DNA of 64,000 nucleotides from Actinobacteria bacterium IMCC26207 (GCA_001025035.1 LCZK01000010.1:496001-560000); one strand, 5' to 3'. Counted from the stretch's first letter, positions 16,685 through 26,470 are shown. Program-made: numbers and translations. Notes: a model not told the origin generated them from the sequence alone.

Positions 16685-17419
16685 GTGACCGCCACACCCC
16701 CAGAATCGTCAGCGCAGGATCCAGCTATCGCATCCGAGGTCAGCGCTACAGCCGTGGCCGGGATAGAGGTCATCTCTGATGGCGGAGTCGAATGGCATCT
16801 CGACACTTCGTTTCTGCAGTCAAACTGGAGTTGCATCTGGGGTAGAGGGTGCCAGGGAATCCTTGACCACCCGGCCGAAGAACTCGGCCAAGGTTGCTGC
16901 TCAGTCGGTGCCGAGCTCGTGGATGATGAGCCAGCAACGACAGCGATGCTCGCGGGTTATCTAGACCCCGAGTTCTTTCAATTTCATGAAGAGGCCAACA
17001 GGGGCGGGATCTTTAGTGACTCGACGCAAACAAATACTCGAGTGATAGACGGCGCATGCATCTTCTTGAACCGGCCGGGCTTCGTTGGTGGCGCAGGCTG
17101 CGCACTGCACCTGGCTGCTCAGAAAGCAGATGAGTCAGCCCTGGACTGGAAGCCATCTGTCTGTTGGCAGTTGCCCGTCAGGGTTCAATGGGAAATGCAG
17201 GAATCAGGCGTTGAGATTGCTCATGTACGAGCGTGGAAGCGCAGCGACTGGGGCGATGACGGAGACACCATGGCATGGTGCTGTACCGAAGAACCCGAAG
17301 CGTATGTAGGAGATTCTCCGGTCATTGAATCTCTAGCTGAGGAATTGCAAGAGATTCTTGGAACCGCAGTCTTCGTCGAGATTCAGCGTCGCCTTTCCCC
17401 ACCAGATGTTCACCTTTAG
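16685..17419 (+). CDS. Cysteine-rich conserved protein of unknown function
   Basis: A 244-residue soluble protein starting at GTG. I do not recognise a named family. At least nine cysteines are grouped: CIWGRGC (about residue 50), GCC (about 71), single Cys in GACIF, AGCAL and VCWQ (about 122-160), and MAWCC (about 198). The spacing suggests a metal or iron-sulfur site, as in YkgJ-type cysteine-cluster proteins, but the sequence does not match that pattern exactly. The N-terminal 30 residues are low-complexity Ala/Ser/Glu. The C-terminal helix (VIESLAEELQEIL) is amphipathic. It is followed by the copper hydroxylase fusion on the same strand. Confidence 0.6.
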   Translation: MTATPPESSAQDPAIASEVSATAVAGIEVISDGGVEWHLDTSFLQSNWSCIWGRGCQGILDHPAEELGQGCCSVGAELVDDEPATTAMLAGYLDPEFFQFHEEANRGGIFSDSTQTNTRVIDGACIFLNRPGFVGGAGCALHLAAQKADESALDWKPSVCWQLPVRVQWEMQESGVEIAHVRAWKRSDWGDDGDTMAWCCTEEPEAYVGDSPVIESLAEELQEILGTAVFVEIQRRLSPPDVHL

Positions 17420-17464
17420 GCGTTCCCAAAGTTGGGCGGACCTCCGGTATGGTTTCGTTTTCTT

Positions 17465-17486
17465 CCAGTTGTGATCCAGTTGTGAT
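17465..17486. repeat. Tandem 11-bp repeat upstream of the copper hydroxylase gene
   Basis: CCAGTTGTGAT occurs twice in direct succession (17465-17475 and 17476-17486), followed by C. The copies are one helical turn apart and lie about 33 bp before the start at 17519, a position where an activator or repressor could bind the same DNA face twice. No regulator is adjacent. Confidence 0.6.
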
Positions 17487-17518
17487 CAAGGCAAGCAGTG
17501 ATCCCAGGGGGCAGACGC

Positions 17519-19750
17519 GTGACAGACAGTTCAAGGGAAACTGAGGGCGCTCCGTCGGAGTCGGTCGATGATGGCCTCGAGACAGCCCCAAGATCTGGAA
17601 TTCTTGGGGTGGTGCAGCGGCACAAGTTCTTTAGCGGGGCTGCGTTGCTGCTCATTTTTGTGGGAGTCGCTGCGGCTTGGACACAGCTACGACCACTTCT
17701 TGCCCCGGACTTCCGCAACATCAGCTACGAAGTACCAGACGCCCCACAGCTAGTAGCTACTCCAGAGGAAACCCTCTATCGGATCGATCCCTCTCAGTCC
17801 GAGGCCACCTATGAGGTAGACGAGACCTTTGCCGGTTCAAAACCTACGCGAACACGTGGTACGACCAACGGAATCGCTGGAGACTTTGCGATCAATGCCA
17901 CAAGTCCCGAAAACTCTCGAGTTGGCGAGATTGTCGTCGACCTTGAACAACTGCATTCCGACGACACCCTCCGAGATACGAGGCTTCGTTCCGCTTACCT
18001 CGAGTCCTACTCCTTTCCGTTGGCCACCTTTACGGATGCAAAGCTTGTTGGTCTGCCACAGAAACTGAACCAAGGGCAGCAGTACGAGTTTGAAATGCAA
18101 GGTGACCTGCGGGTCAAATCAACCACCCTGCCAGCCACCTGGAAGGTGACAGCTCGCCAGTCAGATAACAAGCTGACTGCCACGGCGACCACAACCGTCG
18201 CCATGAGTGACTATGAGATCGGTCCAATTTCTCTAGCTGGAATGCTCCGCACAGGTGACGAGGTCACCCTCACTATGAATTTGGTTGCGGTTGATCCCAG
18301 TACGGCTTCGATCACAACTCAGATCACTGCTCCCCCATCACCCGAAAAAGTTGAGAACGCACCTTCTTTCGAGACTGAAGTGATGCCCGTGCTCGCAGCG
18401 AATTGCGCGTCATGTCACAACAGCAATGCCATGGGTTCGCATCACTGGAAGCTCGACACAGCTCAGGATGCATCGACCTATGCGCATGCGCTTGGAGTGG
18501 TGACTACGGCTAGGTACATGCCTCCATGGCCCGCTTCAGACAAAGGCGTGCCGCTTGCACACTCCAAGTCACTCGATGAGCAAACCATTGCGATGCTGGC
18601 CGAATGGGCAGATGCTGGTGGGCCACTTGACGTAGCCAAGGACACCCCGATTCGACCCTCTGCAAAGGCGAAGCTCACGAAGATTCGTAAAGACAAGTCC
18701 TTGAAAATGCCAAAGCCCTATACCGGCTCCCTGACAAACCAGAACGATTACCGCTGTTTCGAAGTCGACCCCGGCCTAACCGAGGCCACGTTCATGACTG
18801 GTTTTGAATTCCTTCCAGATCAGATCGAAGAGATTCATCACGCCCAAGTGTTTCAGATCGCAGCATCCGCTCGAGAGGGACTGCAGCAGCTAGAGGGGAC
18901 GAATCTGGCCAAGGTACCTGACGGTCAGCCGGGGTGGTCCTGCTATACCGGTACAGGCGCTGGCGCTGCAGTTTCTGCTTCTGGAGAGAAGTCAGCTGGG
19001 TCCAAACTCATCGGAGGTTGGGCTCCAGGGCAAGAGGCAGCAAGTTTTAAGGGCGCCGGCATTTTGTTCCAACCCGGCGACACGTTAGTCCTGCAGATGC
19101 ACTACCACTATTCAGATTCGGTCACCCCGGACCAGTCGAGTTTTGTCATGCAAACCGAGCCAGGCACTAGCCCGTTGCGCGAGATCACGGTTATGAACCC
19201 GCTCGCCCCGGTCGAAATCCCTTGCCCAGCAGGAGCTACTGAGCCGCTATGCGATCGAGCGGCGGCGCTTGAGAACAACGTCAATCTCTATGGACCCTCG
19301 GGGAAGTTTATTGAGCAGGGACTTCTTCGAGCATGCAAGAAGACTGCCGAGGAATTGGCCGTCGGCATGAATGGCACCTACTCCTCCTCTTGTGACTCTG
19401 TTGTTCCCTTTGATGGTCAGATCATCGAGGTACTCGGCCACATGCACACGCTAGGGCGGTCCTTCAGGATGACTCTGTGGCCCGATACTCCACAGGAGAA
19501 GGTGCTACTTGATATTCCCGACTGGAATTTTGACTGGCAGATGCTCTACGAACTGCAATCCCCAGTCGACGTGGTCAAGGGAGACAAAATCAGAATCGAG
19601 TGTTCTTGGAACCGAGATGCTGACCCACTTCGGGCAAAGCGATACATAGTTTTTGCCGAGGGAACAGAGGATGAAATGTGCTTCAACACCTACTCAATCG
19701 TCCCGCCGGCCCTAGCACCCGTTCCTGCACCAAACGCAGCTACGCCCTAG
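17519..19750 (+). CDS. Membrane-anchored YceI - cytochrome c - copper type II monooxygenase fusion
   Basis: A 743-residue protein. One helix (about residues 39-55) anchors it, with the rest outside. A YceI-like lipid-binding barrel (about 85-260) starts at YRIDPSQSEATYEV. A c-type cytochrome segment follows with CASCH (Cys 296, Cys 299, His 300) and a candidate axial Met in RYMPPWP (about 334). The last 350 residues match the peptidylglycine/dopamine hydroxylase fold. All six copper ligands can be placed: His-His in IHHAQVF (440-441), a His in MHYHYSD (528 or 530), His-x-His in GHMHTLG (641, 643) and Met in DEMCF (about 720). GTG 17519 was chosen for its AGGGGG element; GTG 17498 is possible. 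The substrate is unknown. Confidence 0.8.
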   Translation: MTDSSRETEGAPSESVDDGLETAPRSGILGVVQRHKFFSGAALLLIFVGVAAAWTQLRPLLAPDFRNISYEVPDAPQLVATPEETLYRIDPSQSEATYEVDETFAGSKPTRTRGTTNGIAGDFAINATSPENSRVGEIVVDLEQLHSDDTLRDTRLRSAYLESYSFPLATFTDAKLVGLPQKLNQGQQYEFEMQGDLRVKSTTLPATWKVTARQSDNKLTATATTTVAMSDYEIGPISLAGMLRTGDEVTLTMNLVAVDPSTASITTQITAPPSPEKVENAPSFETEVMPVLAANCASCHNSNAMGSHHWKLDTAQDASTYAHALGVVTTARYMPPWPASDKGVPLAHSKSLDEQTIAMLAEWADAGGPLDVAKDTPIRPSAKAKLTKIRKDKSLKMPKPYTGSLTNQNDYRCFEVDPGLTEATFMTGFEFLPDQIEEIHHAQVFQIAASAREGLQQLEGTNLAKVPDGQPGWSCYTGTGAGAAVSASGEKSAGSKLIGGWAPGQEAASFKGAGILFQPGDTLVLQMHYHYSDSVTPDQSSFVMQTEPGTSPLREITVMNPLAPVEIPCPAGATEPLCDRAAALENNVNLYGPSGKFIEQGLLRACKKTAEELAVGMNGTYSSSCDSVVPFDGQIIEVLGHMHTLGRSFRMTLWPDTPQEKVLLDIPDWNFDWQMLYELQSPVDVVKGDKIRIECSWNRDADPLRAKRYIVFAEGTEDEMCFNTYSIVPPALAPVPAPNAATP

Positions 19751-19829
19751 TTCTGTTTCAGCGGGAATGGGTTCGGGACTGTCACGAAAGTCTCAGGATT
19801 CGGATTTGAGCTGCCTGCGTGCCAACGTG

Positions 19830-19849
19830 ATAGCAGAGCAAGTTGCTAT
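19830..19849 (+). promoter_or_regulatory. Small hairpin in the leader of the DEAD-box helicase gene
   Basis: ATAGCA (19830-19835) pairs with TGCTAT (19844-19849) around an 8-base loop, ending 19 nt before the ATG. Cold-shock helicase mRNAs often have structured leaders, but this stem is short and may be chance. Confidence 0.25.
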
Positions 19850-19868
19850 TTAGGTTCGGAGTTCGTAG

Positions 19869-21575
19869 ATGAGTGAGTCGGAAAATACTGAGATTATTGG
19901 CTTTGCCGATCTAGGACTTCGCCCTGAACTGTTGGATGCTCTTATGGAGCTTGGCTACGAAGAGCCAACTCCCATACAGAGAGAGTCGATCCCTCGCCTG
20001 CTTGAGGGAAGGGATTTGCTCGGTCAAGCGGCCACTGGAACTGGAAAGACTGCAGCGTTTGCCCTGCCGATTCTCGAGCGCGTGATGGACAGCGACCGGA
20101 CGGCTCCCACGGCCTTGGTCCTCGTGCCCACACGTGAACTAGCCATGCAAGTCTCAGAGGCTGTCCACCGATACGGCCGAGCTGCTGGAGCGCGTGTCCT
20201 ACCCATCTATGGCGGGCAGCCAATCGGTCGACAGCTCGATGCTCTGCGACGGGGTGTTGATGTTGTCATCGCAACTCCGGGACGGGCTTTGGATCATCTC
20301 AAACGCAGAACGCTCCCCCTGCAGTCGATTCAAATGGTTGTCCTTGACGAGGCTGATGAGATGCTCGACATGGGCTTCGCAGAGGACATTGAGTCGATCC
20401 TGCAGGCAACTCCTGAAAATCGCCAAACAGTGCTGTTCTCGGCGACGATGCCAGGGCGAATCAATGGAATTGCGAAGCGGCATCTGACCGACCCGGTTCG
20501 GATCGAGATTGCAAAAGCATCAGCTGACTCAGCGACTGCTCCGCTGGTACGCCAGACGGCTTATATCGTGTCTCGCGCTCATAAGGCGGCTGCACTGGGA
20601 AGAATCCTCGATGTCGAAAGTCCAGCCGCGGCAATCGTGTTCTGTCGCACACGCCACGAGGTGGACTCCCTAGCCGAGACCCTCAATGGTCGTGGTTACC
20701 GTGCCGAAGGTCTGCACGGCGGTATGAGCCAAGAGCAGCGTGATCGCGTGATGGGTCGCTTGAGAGGCCAAACGGCCGAACTGCTTGTTGCCACCGATGT
20801 CGCTGCACGTGGCCTCGACGTGGATCACCTGACACACGTGGTCAACTACGACGTCCCCTCTGCACCAGAGGCGTATGTGCACCGTATTGGTCGAGTTGGA
20901 CGTGCTGGCCGTGAAGGTATCGCCATTACTCTGGCCGAGCCTCGCGAGCAGCGACTCTTAAAGAACATCGAGCGAGTCACGGGTTCTCCAATCAGCATCG
21001 AGAAGGTTCCTACTGTTGAGGATCTCCGCAATCGACGGATGGAACTCACGATGGCAACGCTGCGGGAAACACTTCAATCAGAGGATCTGGACCGCTTCAG
21101 AACCGTGGTGGAGTCACTCTCTGAGGATTCAGACCTGTTCCAAATTGCACTCGCAGCCGTCAAGCTTGCACATGAAGCAACCGTAGGTTCCGAGGACATC
21201 GAAGAGATCCCCGAGGTTGCTAGCCGCCCCTCAAGAAATACAAAGGACTCAACCAAGCGTGGGCCGCATGCAAAGAAGGGCTCGCCATCTCAAAAAGGCA
21301 GCCGCCGCAGCGAAGGCTCCGCCGGCATGACCCGGCTCTACTTTGGTGCGGGGCGTGCCACAGGTATCCGTCCGAAGGATCTCGTGGGTGCAATTGCAAA
21401 TGAGACCAAGCTCAGCGGAAAAGACATCGGCAGCATCGAGATTCAGGACCGGTTCTCTCTAGTCGAAGTTCCAGAATCTGCCGTTGACGAGGTGCTCTGG
21501 GCTATGAAACGAACCACACTTAAAGGCAAGAAGACCAAGGTGCGCCGAGAGCGGTTCGATTCCCCATCAGATTGA
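19869..21575 (+). CDS. deaD: DEAD/DEAH box RNA helicase (CsdA/DeaD-like)
   Basis: A 568-residue ATP-dependent RNA helicase. Two RecA domains carry the Q motif PTPIQRESIP (about residue 35), motif I ATGTGKT (about 54), Ia PTRELA, Ib TPGR, motif II DEAD (about 160), motif III SAT (about 191) and motif VI HRIGRVGR (about 338). After a basic Ser/Lys-rich linker (about 450-480) there is a DbpA-type RNA-binding domain starting MTRLYFGAGRATGIRP (about 486), as in DeaD/CsdA. The role is RNA unwinding in ribosome assembly and mRNA decay, particularly in the cold. The ATG follows GGAG at 8 nt. Confidence 0.92.
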   Translation: MSESENTEIIGFADLGLRPELLDALMELGYEEPTPIQRESIPRLLEGRDLLGQAATGTGKTAAFALPILERVMDSDRTAPTALVLVPTRELAMQVSEAVHRYGRAAGARVLPIYGGQPIGRQLDALRRGVDVVIATPGRALDHLKRRTLPLQSIQMVVLDEADEMLDMGFAEDIESILQATPENRQTVLFSATMPGRINGIAKRHLTDPVRIEIAKASADSATAPLVRQTAYIVSRAHKAAALGRILDVESPAAAIVFCRTRHEVDSLAETLNGRGYRAEGLHGGMSQEQRDRVMGRLRGQTAELLVATDVAARGLDVDHLTHVVNYDVPSAPEAYVHRIGRVGRAGREGIAITLAEPREQRLLKNIERVTGSPISIEKVPTVEDLRNRRMELTMATLRETLQSEDLDRFRTVVESLSEDSDLFQIALAAVKLAHEATVGSEDIEEIPEVASRPSRNTKDSTKRGPHAKKGSPSQKGSRRSEGSAGMTRLYFGAGRATGIRPKDLVGAIANETKLSGKDIGSIEIQDRFSLVEVPESAVDEVLWAMKRTTLKGKKTKVRRERFDSPSD

Positions 21576-21666
21576 GCAGATGACTCCCACATATCAATAC
21601 TGAAGGCTCTCAAGCAGCCTCTGACTGCGGTCAACTCTCAAGAACCCAACTAGCCTGCGATCCCTC

Positions 21667-22848
21667 ATGGAAAGATTTGTTGTCCCCCAAGGTGAGTTTG
21701 CCCTCGCCACCACTAGTTCCACGCAACAAGAATCGCTTCGGGCTTGGGACGCTGCTGATGAGTATCTGCTGCAGCAGGCATCCGAGCTTGGCGATCTGAG
21801 CGGCAACCTGTTACTGATCAACGATCGCTGTGGTGCGCTCGCAGTTGCCTTAGCCCCATGTGGGCCCAGTTCTTTGGGTGATTCCTATGTCTCCCAGCTT
21901 GCAACTACTGCCAACCTTGAGCGCAACAAGATCGACCCCTCGAGCGTTACCTTGCTAGGCAGCCTCGATCCTCTGCCCGCGCGTGTGGATTACGCCTTCA
22001 TCAAGGTGCCTAAGACTCTGGCGCTTCTCGAGGATCAACTTCTTCGGCTAGCGCCCTCGGTGCACTCCAGCACGGTGATTGTTGCTGCGGGCATGACCAA
22101 GCACATTCATAACTCGACTTTGGCTCTGTTTGAGCGAATTCTTGGGCCGTGTACTACATCGCTTGCTAAGAAAAAGGCCCGCCTGATCTTCGTTACTCCA
22201 CACGAGGCAGAAATGGCCGTGAAACCCTTGGCAGTGTCGAGCTTTACCCTCGATCCGGGCAACATCAAGGTGAAGAGCTATCCGGGAGTGTTCTCCTCAG
22301 AGCGTCTCGACATCGGGACAAGCTTTTTCATTGACAACCTCCCTGATCAGGCTGGGCAGATTCGCATCATCGATCTGGGCTGCGGGAACGGTGTCGTGGG
22401 GTTGGTTCTGGCACTAGACAATCCTGATGCCGATGTGATGTTCATTGACGAGAGCTTCTTAGCAGTCGCTTCAGCAGAATTGACTGTGCAGAGCAATCTG
22501 GAGGAACACGGTCAATTCGAGTTCTTGGTGGGTGACAGCTTGGGCTCACTTCGTTCTCACCCGGGTATCGCAGACGCCAGCATCGACCTTGTCTTTACCA
22601 ACCCGCCTTTTCATGACGATCATGCGCTCAGCGATGCAACCGCTTGGCAGATGTTCTCTGATGCACATCGGGTTCTTCGCAGCAACGGCCAACTCTGGGT
22701 TATCGGCAACAGGCATCTGGCTTATCACGCCAAACTCAAGCGGATCTTTGGCAATTGCGACATCATCGGTAGCAACTCCAAGTTCGTGGTGTTCCGCGCG
22801 ACTCGAAAGCCAGCGCCAGTGCAACACAAAGCTGATGACTTCTCCTGA
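21667..22848 (+). CDS. rRNA guanine-N2 methyltransferase, RlmG/RsmC-like
   Basis: A 393-residue protein with a degenerate N-terminal methyltransferase-like half (residues 1-185) and a catalytic C-terminal half. The SAM motif DLGCGNGVVGL is near residue 236 and the guanine-N2 catalytic motif NPPFH near 312. Duplicated domains of this kind are typical of RsmC and RlmG, which methylate G1207 of 16S or G1835 of 23S rRNA. Which of the two this is cannot be decided here. The gene follows the helicase by 91 bp and ends 3 bp from a converging flavoprotein gene. Confidence 0.85.
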   Translation: MERFVVPQGEFALATTSSTQQESLRAWDAADEYLLQQASELGDLSGNLLLINDRCGALAVALAPCGPSSLGDSYVSQLATTANLERNKIDPSSVTLLGSLDPLPARVDYAFIKVPKTLALLEDQLLRLAPSVHSSTVIVAAGMTKHIHNSTLALFERILGPCTTSLAKKKARLIFVTPHEAEMAVKPLAVSSFTLDPGNIKVKSYPGVFSSERLDIGTSFFIDNLPDQAGQIRIIDLGCGNGVVGLVLALDNPDADVMFIDESFLAVASAELTVQSNLEEHGQFEFLVGDSLGSLRSHPGIADASIDLVFTNPPFHDDHALSDATAWQMFSDAHRVLRSNGQLWVIGNRHLAYHAKLKRIFGNCDIIGSNSKFVVFRATRKPAPVQHKADDFS

Positions 22849-22851
22849 GAA

Positions 22852-24180
22852 CTACATCTCCGTTGGATGTTCTTCTTCCCACCAGCTCAAGGCCCCGTTA
22901 GCTGCAGCTACTGCCGTGCTCAGAGTGGCCTGAAGCAGATAACCGCCAGTGGGTGCCTCCCAGTCGATCATCTCGCCGGCGACAAACACACCAGGAAGCC
23001 GATGAAGCATAAAACGGTCGTCGAGTTCCTCGAAGGCCACGCCGCCTGCTGTTGAGATTGCCCGGTCTAGTTCTTCTGTAGCCACCACCTGTAGCGGTAG
23101 AGATTTGATCAACACGGCCATGTCAAAAGCTTGGCGAGGCAGAACGTTCTTGGTTGCTTCTCGCAGTAGGCCAATCGCCACAGGAGGAAGACCGATGGTG
23201 CGCCGCAGAAGTGTCGAGGTTGATTCTTTAGGCTTCGCAGTGCTCAACCTCTGCTCAACCTGTTCAACTCTCAGGTCGGGACGAAGGTCGATCAGCATGA
23301 CCGTGTTGCCCTGAGCGTCACAGGCAGCTCGGAGCTCTCGACCAACTGCGTACACACAGCCACCCTCAATTCCATCGGCAGTGATCATCATCTCCCCACG
23401 CACTGGGTTCCCACGGGCTTGAACCGAAACATTCTTTACTGGCATGCCCTCAAATTTGGTAATGAACTCAGCCGTCCAGTCAACCAAAAACCCTGAATTT
23501 GCAGGACGAAGCTTATGAACGTTGATGCCCATCTCTTCGAATTTCGGTACCCAGCGACCATCGGAACCCGTTCGCTGCCAGCTGCCACCTCCAAGACTCA
23601 TGATGGTGATATCCGGAAACAGTTGCTGCGGCTGGATCGGATCCGAGTTCTTCTCGTCAGCGGCTACCAATAAGGCACCCGTTGCTTGGTCCCAACCTAA
23701 CCAGCGGTGACTTGTTTGGAGACTGACTCCGAGCGTTTCAAGGTCTACGAGCCAAGAGCGCAGGAGTTCGGTGGCACGAAAACCGAGCGGAAATATCCTG
23801 CCACTCGAACCAACAAAAGTCTTCTGCGATAAACTCTCACACCAAGCTTGAACAGATTCTGGAGGAAAAGCAGATACGGACTGAGCAAGCGCATTCTGCT
23901 TGTCTCCGTAACGCGTCATGAACTGCTCTAAAGGCTCGGAGTGCGTGATGTTGAGCCCGCCACGACCAGCAATCAAGAACTTTCGACCCATGCTGGGCAT
24001 GTGCTCATACACGGTCACCGATGCGCCGGCACGAGCAAGCACCTCGGCTGCCATGAGCCCACCGGGCCCACCACCGATAACTGCAGCTGAGGGCCTGGCT
24101 GCACCAGAGGCTGCAGTTGCTACTGCTCCGAATTCAGAGTTCACCGCACGCAGCCTAGATCGCGGCACACGAGCCACCAC
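22852..24180 (-). CDS. TIGR03862-type flavoprotein (HI0933/BaiN-like NAD(P)/FAD oxidoreductase)
   Basis: A 442-residue flavoprotein. The dinucleotide-binding motif is VIGGGPGGLMAAEVLARAG (about residue 34). The family-specific GRKFLIAGRGGLNITHSE segment follows near 65, and the C-terminal GEMIDWEAPTGGYLLQ (about 410) closes the FAD site. The related HI0933/BaiN group contains Fe-S-free flavin reductases of mostly unknown substrate. The start is uncertain: the longest frame begins at GTG 24180, but the family core begins about 30 residues later and a GTG at 24144 is also available. Confidence 0.83.
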   Translation of the reverse strand: MVARVPRSRLRAVNSEFGAVATAASGAARPSAAVIGGGPGGLMAAEVLARAGASVTVYEHMPSMGRKFLIAGRGGLNITHSEPLEQFMTRYGDKQNALAQSVSAFPPESVQAWCESLSQKTFVGSSGRIFPLGFRATELLRSWLVDLETLGVSLQTSHRWLGWDQATGALLVAADEKNSDPIQPQQLFPDITIMSLGGGSWQRTGSDGRWVPKFEEMGINVHKLRPANSGFLVDWTAEFITKFEGMPVKNVSVQARGNPVRGEMMITADGIEGGCVYAVGRELRAACDAQGNTVMLIDLRPDLRVEQVEQRLSTAKPKESTSTLLRRTIGLPPVAIGLLREATKNVLPRQAFDMAVLIKSLPLQVVATEELDRAISTAGGVAFEELDDRFMLHRLPGVFVAGEMIDWEAPTGGYLLQATLSTAVAAANGALSWWEEEHPTEM

Positions 24181-24224
24181 CCGTACCTGCTGAACCTGGT
24201 CACCGCTGGGCGTAACCTGAGGAC

Positions 24225-25322
24225 ATGGGATATCAAGACGTGGACCGCAGTAGCGAGAGCGATCGAATCTGGCGACATGAGGCGATCCAGAAAGTCGAAG
24301 CTGATGCGAACCGCTCAGCGGACACTCATCTGCTGGTACTCCCGCTACCTCAGGATTGGGGAATCCAGCTTTACCTCAAGGATGAGTCAACGCACCCAAC
24401 CGGCTCACTGAAGCATCGATTAGCTCGCTCGCTTTTTCTTTATGCGCTGTCGAACGGATGGATTGGTGCAGAGACCACCGTGGTTGAAGCCTCATCGGGC
24501 TCAACTGCAGTGTCTGAGGCCTACTTTGCTCAACTCCTAGGTCTGCCGTTCGTAGCAGTCATGCCACGAAGCACAAGCAAAGAGAAGTGCGTGCTGATTG
24601 AGAAATTTGGGGGTAGTTGCCATTTCGTCGAACAACCAGCCCAGATGTACGCAGAGGCCAGAGCAGTCGCGGTGCAGACGGGTGGGCACTATATGGATCA
24701 GTTCACCTTCTCAGAGCGAGCGACGGACTGGCGTGGCAACAACAACATTGCTGAGTCGATCTTTGAGCAGCTCAGACTTGAACCGAATCCAATTCCGTCT
24801 TGGATCGTTGTCGGGGCCGGCACTGGTGGCACCTCAGCAACCATCGGCCGCTTTGTTCGCTACCGCCGCCACGAGACTGCACTCGCGGTGGTGGACCCCG
24901 AAGGCTCTGCCTTTTTTGAGGGCTGGATGCGTCAGGACCCAGGCGTAACGAGCTCTGTGGCCTCACGTATCGAGGGGATAGGCCGCCCGCGAGTAGAACC
25001 GTCATTCCTGCCCAGCGTGATTGATCGGATGATCCAGGTCCCCGATGCGGCTTCGATTGCAGCCATGCAGTACTTGCTCTCTGCGATCGGACGAAACGTT
25101 GGACCCTCGACGGGAACCAACCTGTGGGGATCGCTGCAGATCATCGCTGGTATGCGTGCTGCTCAGCAGACGGGCTCGGTGGTGACCCTGATCTGTGACG
25201 GCGGAGAGCGCTACAGGCAAACCCATGACAAAAAATGGCTGAGCGCAAGTGGACTGGATCCTAAGCGTCACCTTCAGATGCTGGAGCAGTTCGTAACTGG
25301 TGGACCGTGGATGAGCAACTAA
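24225..25322 (+). CDS. PLP-dependent cysteine synthase-family protein (Cds1-like L-cysteine desulfhydrase)
   Basis: A 365-residue fold-type II PLP enzyme. The Schiff-base Lys lies in [10 protein letters not shown] (about residue 65), the substrate loop is [13 protein letters not shown] (about 88) and the phosphate-binding loop is [14 protein letters not shown] (about 196). The sequence resembles mycobacterial Cds1, which breaks L-cysteine to sulfide, pyruvate and ammonia, rather than CysK/CysM synthases. The C-terminal segment [10 protein letters not shown] is also typical. A cysteine synthase remains a possible alternative. It overlaps the converging LLM gene by 4 nt. Confidence 0.82.
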   Translation: MGYQDVDRSSESDRIWRHEAIQKVEADANRSADTHLLVLPLPQDWGIQLYLKDESTHPTGSLKHRLARSLFLYALSNGWIGAETTVVEASSGSTAVSEAYFAQLLGLPFVAVMPRSTSKEKCVLIEKFGGSCHFVEQPAQMYAEARAVAVQTGGHYMDQFTFSERATDWRGNNNIAESIFEQLRLEPNPIPSWIVVGAGTGGTSATIGRFVRYRRHETALAVVDPEGSAFFEGWMRQDPGVTSSVASRIEGIGRPRVEPSFLPSVIDRMIQVPDAASIAAMQYLLSAIGRNVGPSTGTNLWGSLQIIAGMRAAQQTGSVVTLICDGGERYRQTHDKKWLSASGLDPKRHLQMLEQFVTGGPWMSN

Positions 25323-26209
25323 CTCATTGGCTGAAGATGAATCCGCTCTGCAAAGGCTGACATCTCGTCGCAGACTGCCGCGAGTTCTGTGCTCTGCGAA
25401 GGCGAGACCACGAGTCTGTGAGCACCTGCAGCAGCGGCCTCCTCCACGGACTGTTCCGTAGTAGTCGACAACGCTCCCCCAAGGCTGAGTTCAAGAGCCG
25501 ACGGGTCGCGTCCTGACTCCTCGGCGGCTTCGTTCATCACCTTCAGCATTCGGCTCAGGTCTTCGCCGCGTAAGCCGAGTGGCTGAAACCCGTCCCCGCG
25601 CAGTCCCGCCCGCCTAGCTGCTGCTTTGGTATGGCCACCGATATGAATGGCAATCCCGTTTTCCTGTGCAGGCTTCGGGTTGCTGTGAGCATGGTCAAAT
25701 TCAAAGAACTCCCCAGAAAAGGACAAGCCGTTCTCGTCCTCCGCTCCCCAGAGCCGCCGGAGCACGTCAATGCATTCATCGGTGCGCCTACCGCGAGTCG
25801 AGTACTGAATACCGCATGCCTCTAACTCTTCCTTCATCCAGCCAACGCCCACGCATAGTCTGACTCGACCAGCTGACAGCCGGTCGATCGTAGCGAGCCG
25901 CTTGGCTAACACCACCGGGTGATGCTCGGGCAGGATGAGGACTCCGGTGGCGAGCTTCAATGTTGTGGTGACTGCGGCCAGGTACGCAAGCAGGTCTAAG
26001 GGGTCGGGCACAATGCACTGATCAGGAAGGGGCATTCGGCCAGATTCTGAATAGGGGTATTTGTGCTCGTAGCCAGAGATGACGACGGCGTGTTCAACCA
26101 GAACGATCGACTCGAATCCAAGGGCTTCGGCATGACGTGCAAACCCGGTCATCCAATCGGGATCGGCGGTTACGTCGGAGCGAACGGGCGGAATGATTGC
26201 GAATTTCAT
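25319..26209 (-). CDS. LLM class oxidoreductase, probably F420-dependent
   Basis: A 296-residue luciferase-like TIM-barrel protein. The N-terminal strand [12 protein letters not shown], then [43 protein letters not shown] (split around residue 98) and [16 protein letters not shown] (about 132) are hallmarks of F420-dependent LLM enzymes such as TIGR03619 members. C-terminal [14 protein letters not shown] is also conserved. Substrate unknown. I start at ATG 26209 because it matches the family N-terminus; the open frame continues 30 codons upstream. It faces the PLP enzyme gene with a 4-nt overlap of stops. Confidence 0.88.
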   Translation of the reverse strand: MKFAIIPPVRSDVTADPDWMTGFARHAEALGFESIVLVEHAVVISGYEHKYPYSESGRMPLPDQCIVPDPLDLLAYLAAVTTTLKLATGVLILPEHHPVVLAKRLATIDRLSAGRVRLCVGVGWMKEELEACGIQYSTRGRRTDECIDVLRRLWGAEDENGLSFSGEFFEFDHAHSNPKPAQENGIAIHIGGHTKAAARRAGLRGDGFQPLGLRGEDLSRMLKVMNEAAEESGRDPSALELSLGGALSTTTEQSVEEAAAAGAHRLVVSPSQSTELAAVCDEMSAFAERIHLQPMS

Positions 26210-26470
26210 TGGGGCCGGCTTTCCGTGGGATGAGGAGGACAGGTTCCTAGTTGAACAACTTTGTGAATAGGTGAGCAGTAAAAACAGCGGCGACGCCATT
26301 CACCTCAGCGGACGTTGCATATTTCTAGCTAGTGCTCAACAATGCCATCTCTGCAAGCGTGGTTGATACTCAGGGCGTAAGTTGCAGACACTCGTTCACC
26401 CCCTAGCATCAACAGCAACAGTGCATCTTGTGCACCCCTGATTGGTTCGCATGGACAAAGGAGCTTCCCG
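26210..26470. promoter_or_regulatory. Divergent intergenic region, LLM oxidoreductase and flavoprotein-FNR genes
   Basis: At 261 bp this is the longest non-coding stretch in the window and must hold divergent promoters. It contains a small interrupted palindrome GTGCA-TCTTG-TGCAC (26419-26433) and a strong Shine-Dalgarno AAAGGAG before the ATG at 26471. I see no tRNA, riboswitch or small gene in it. Confidence 0.35.
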
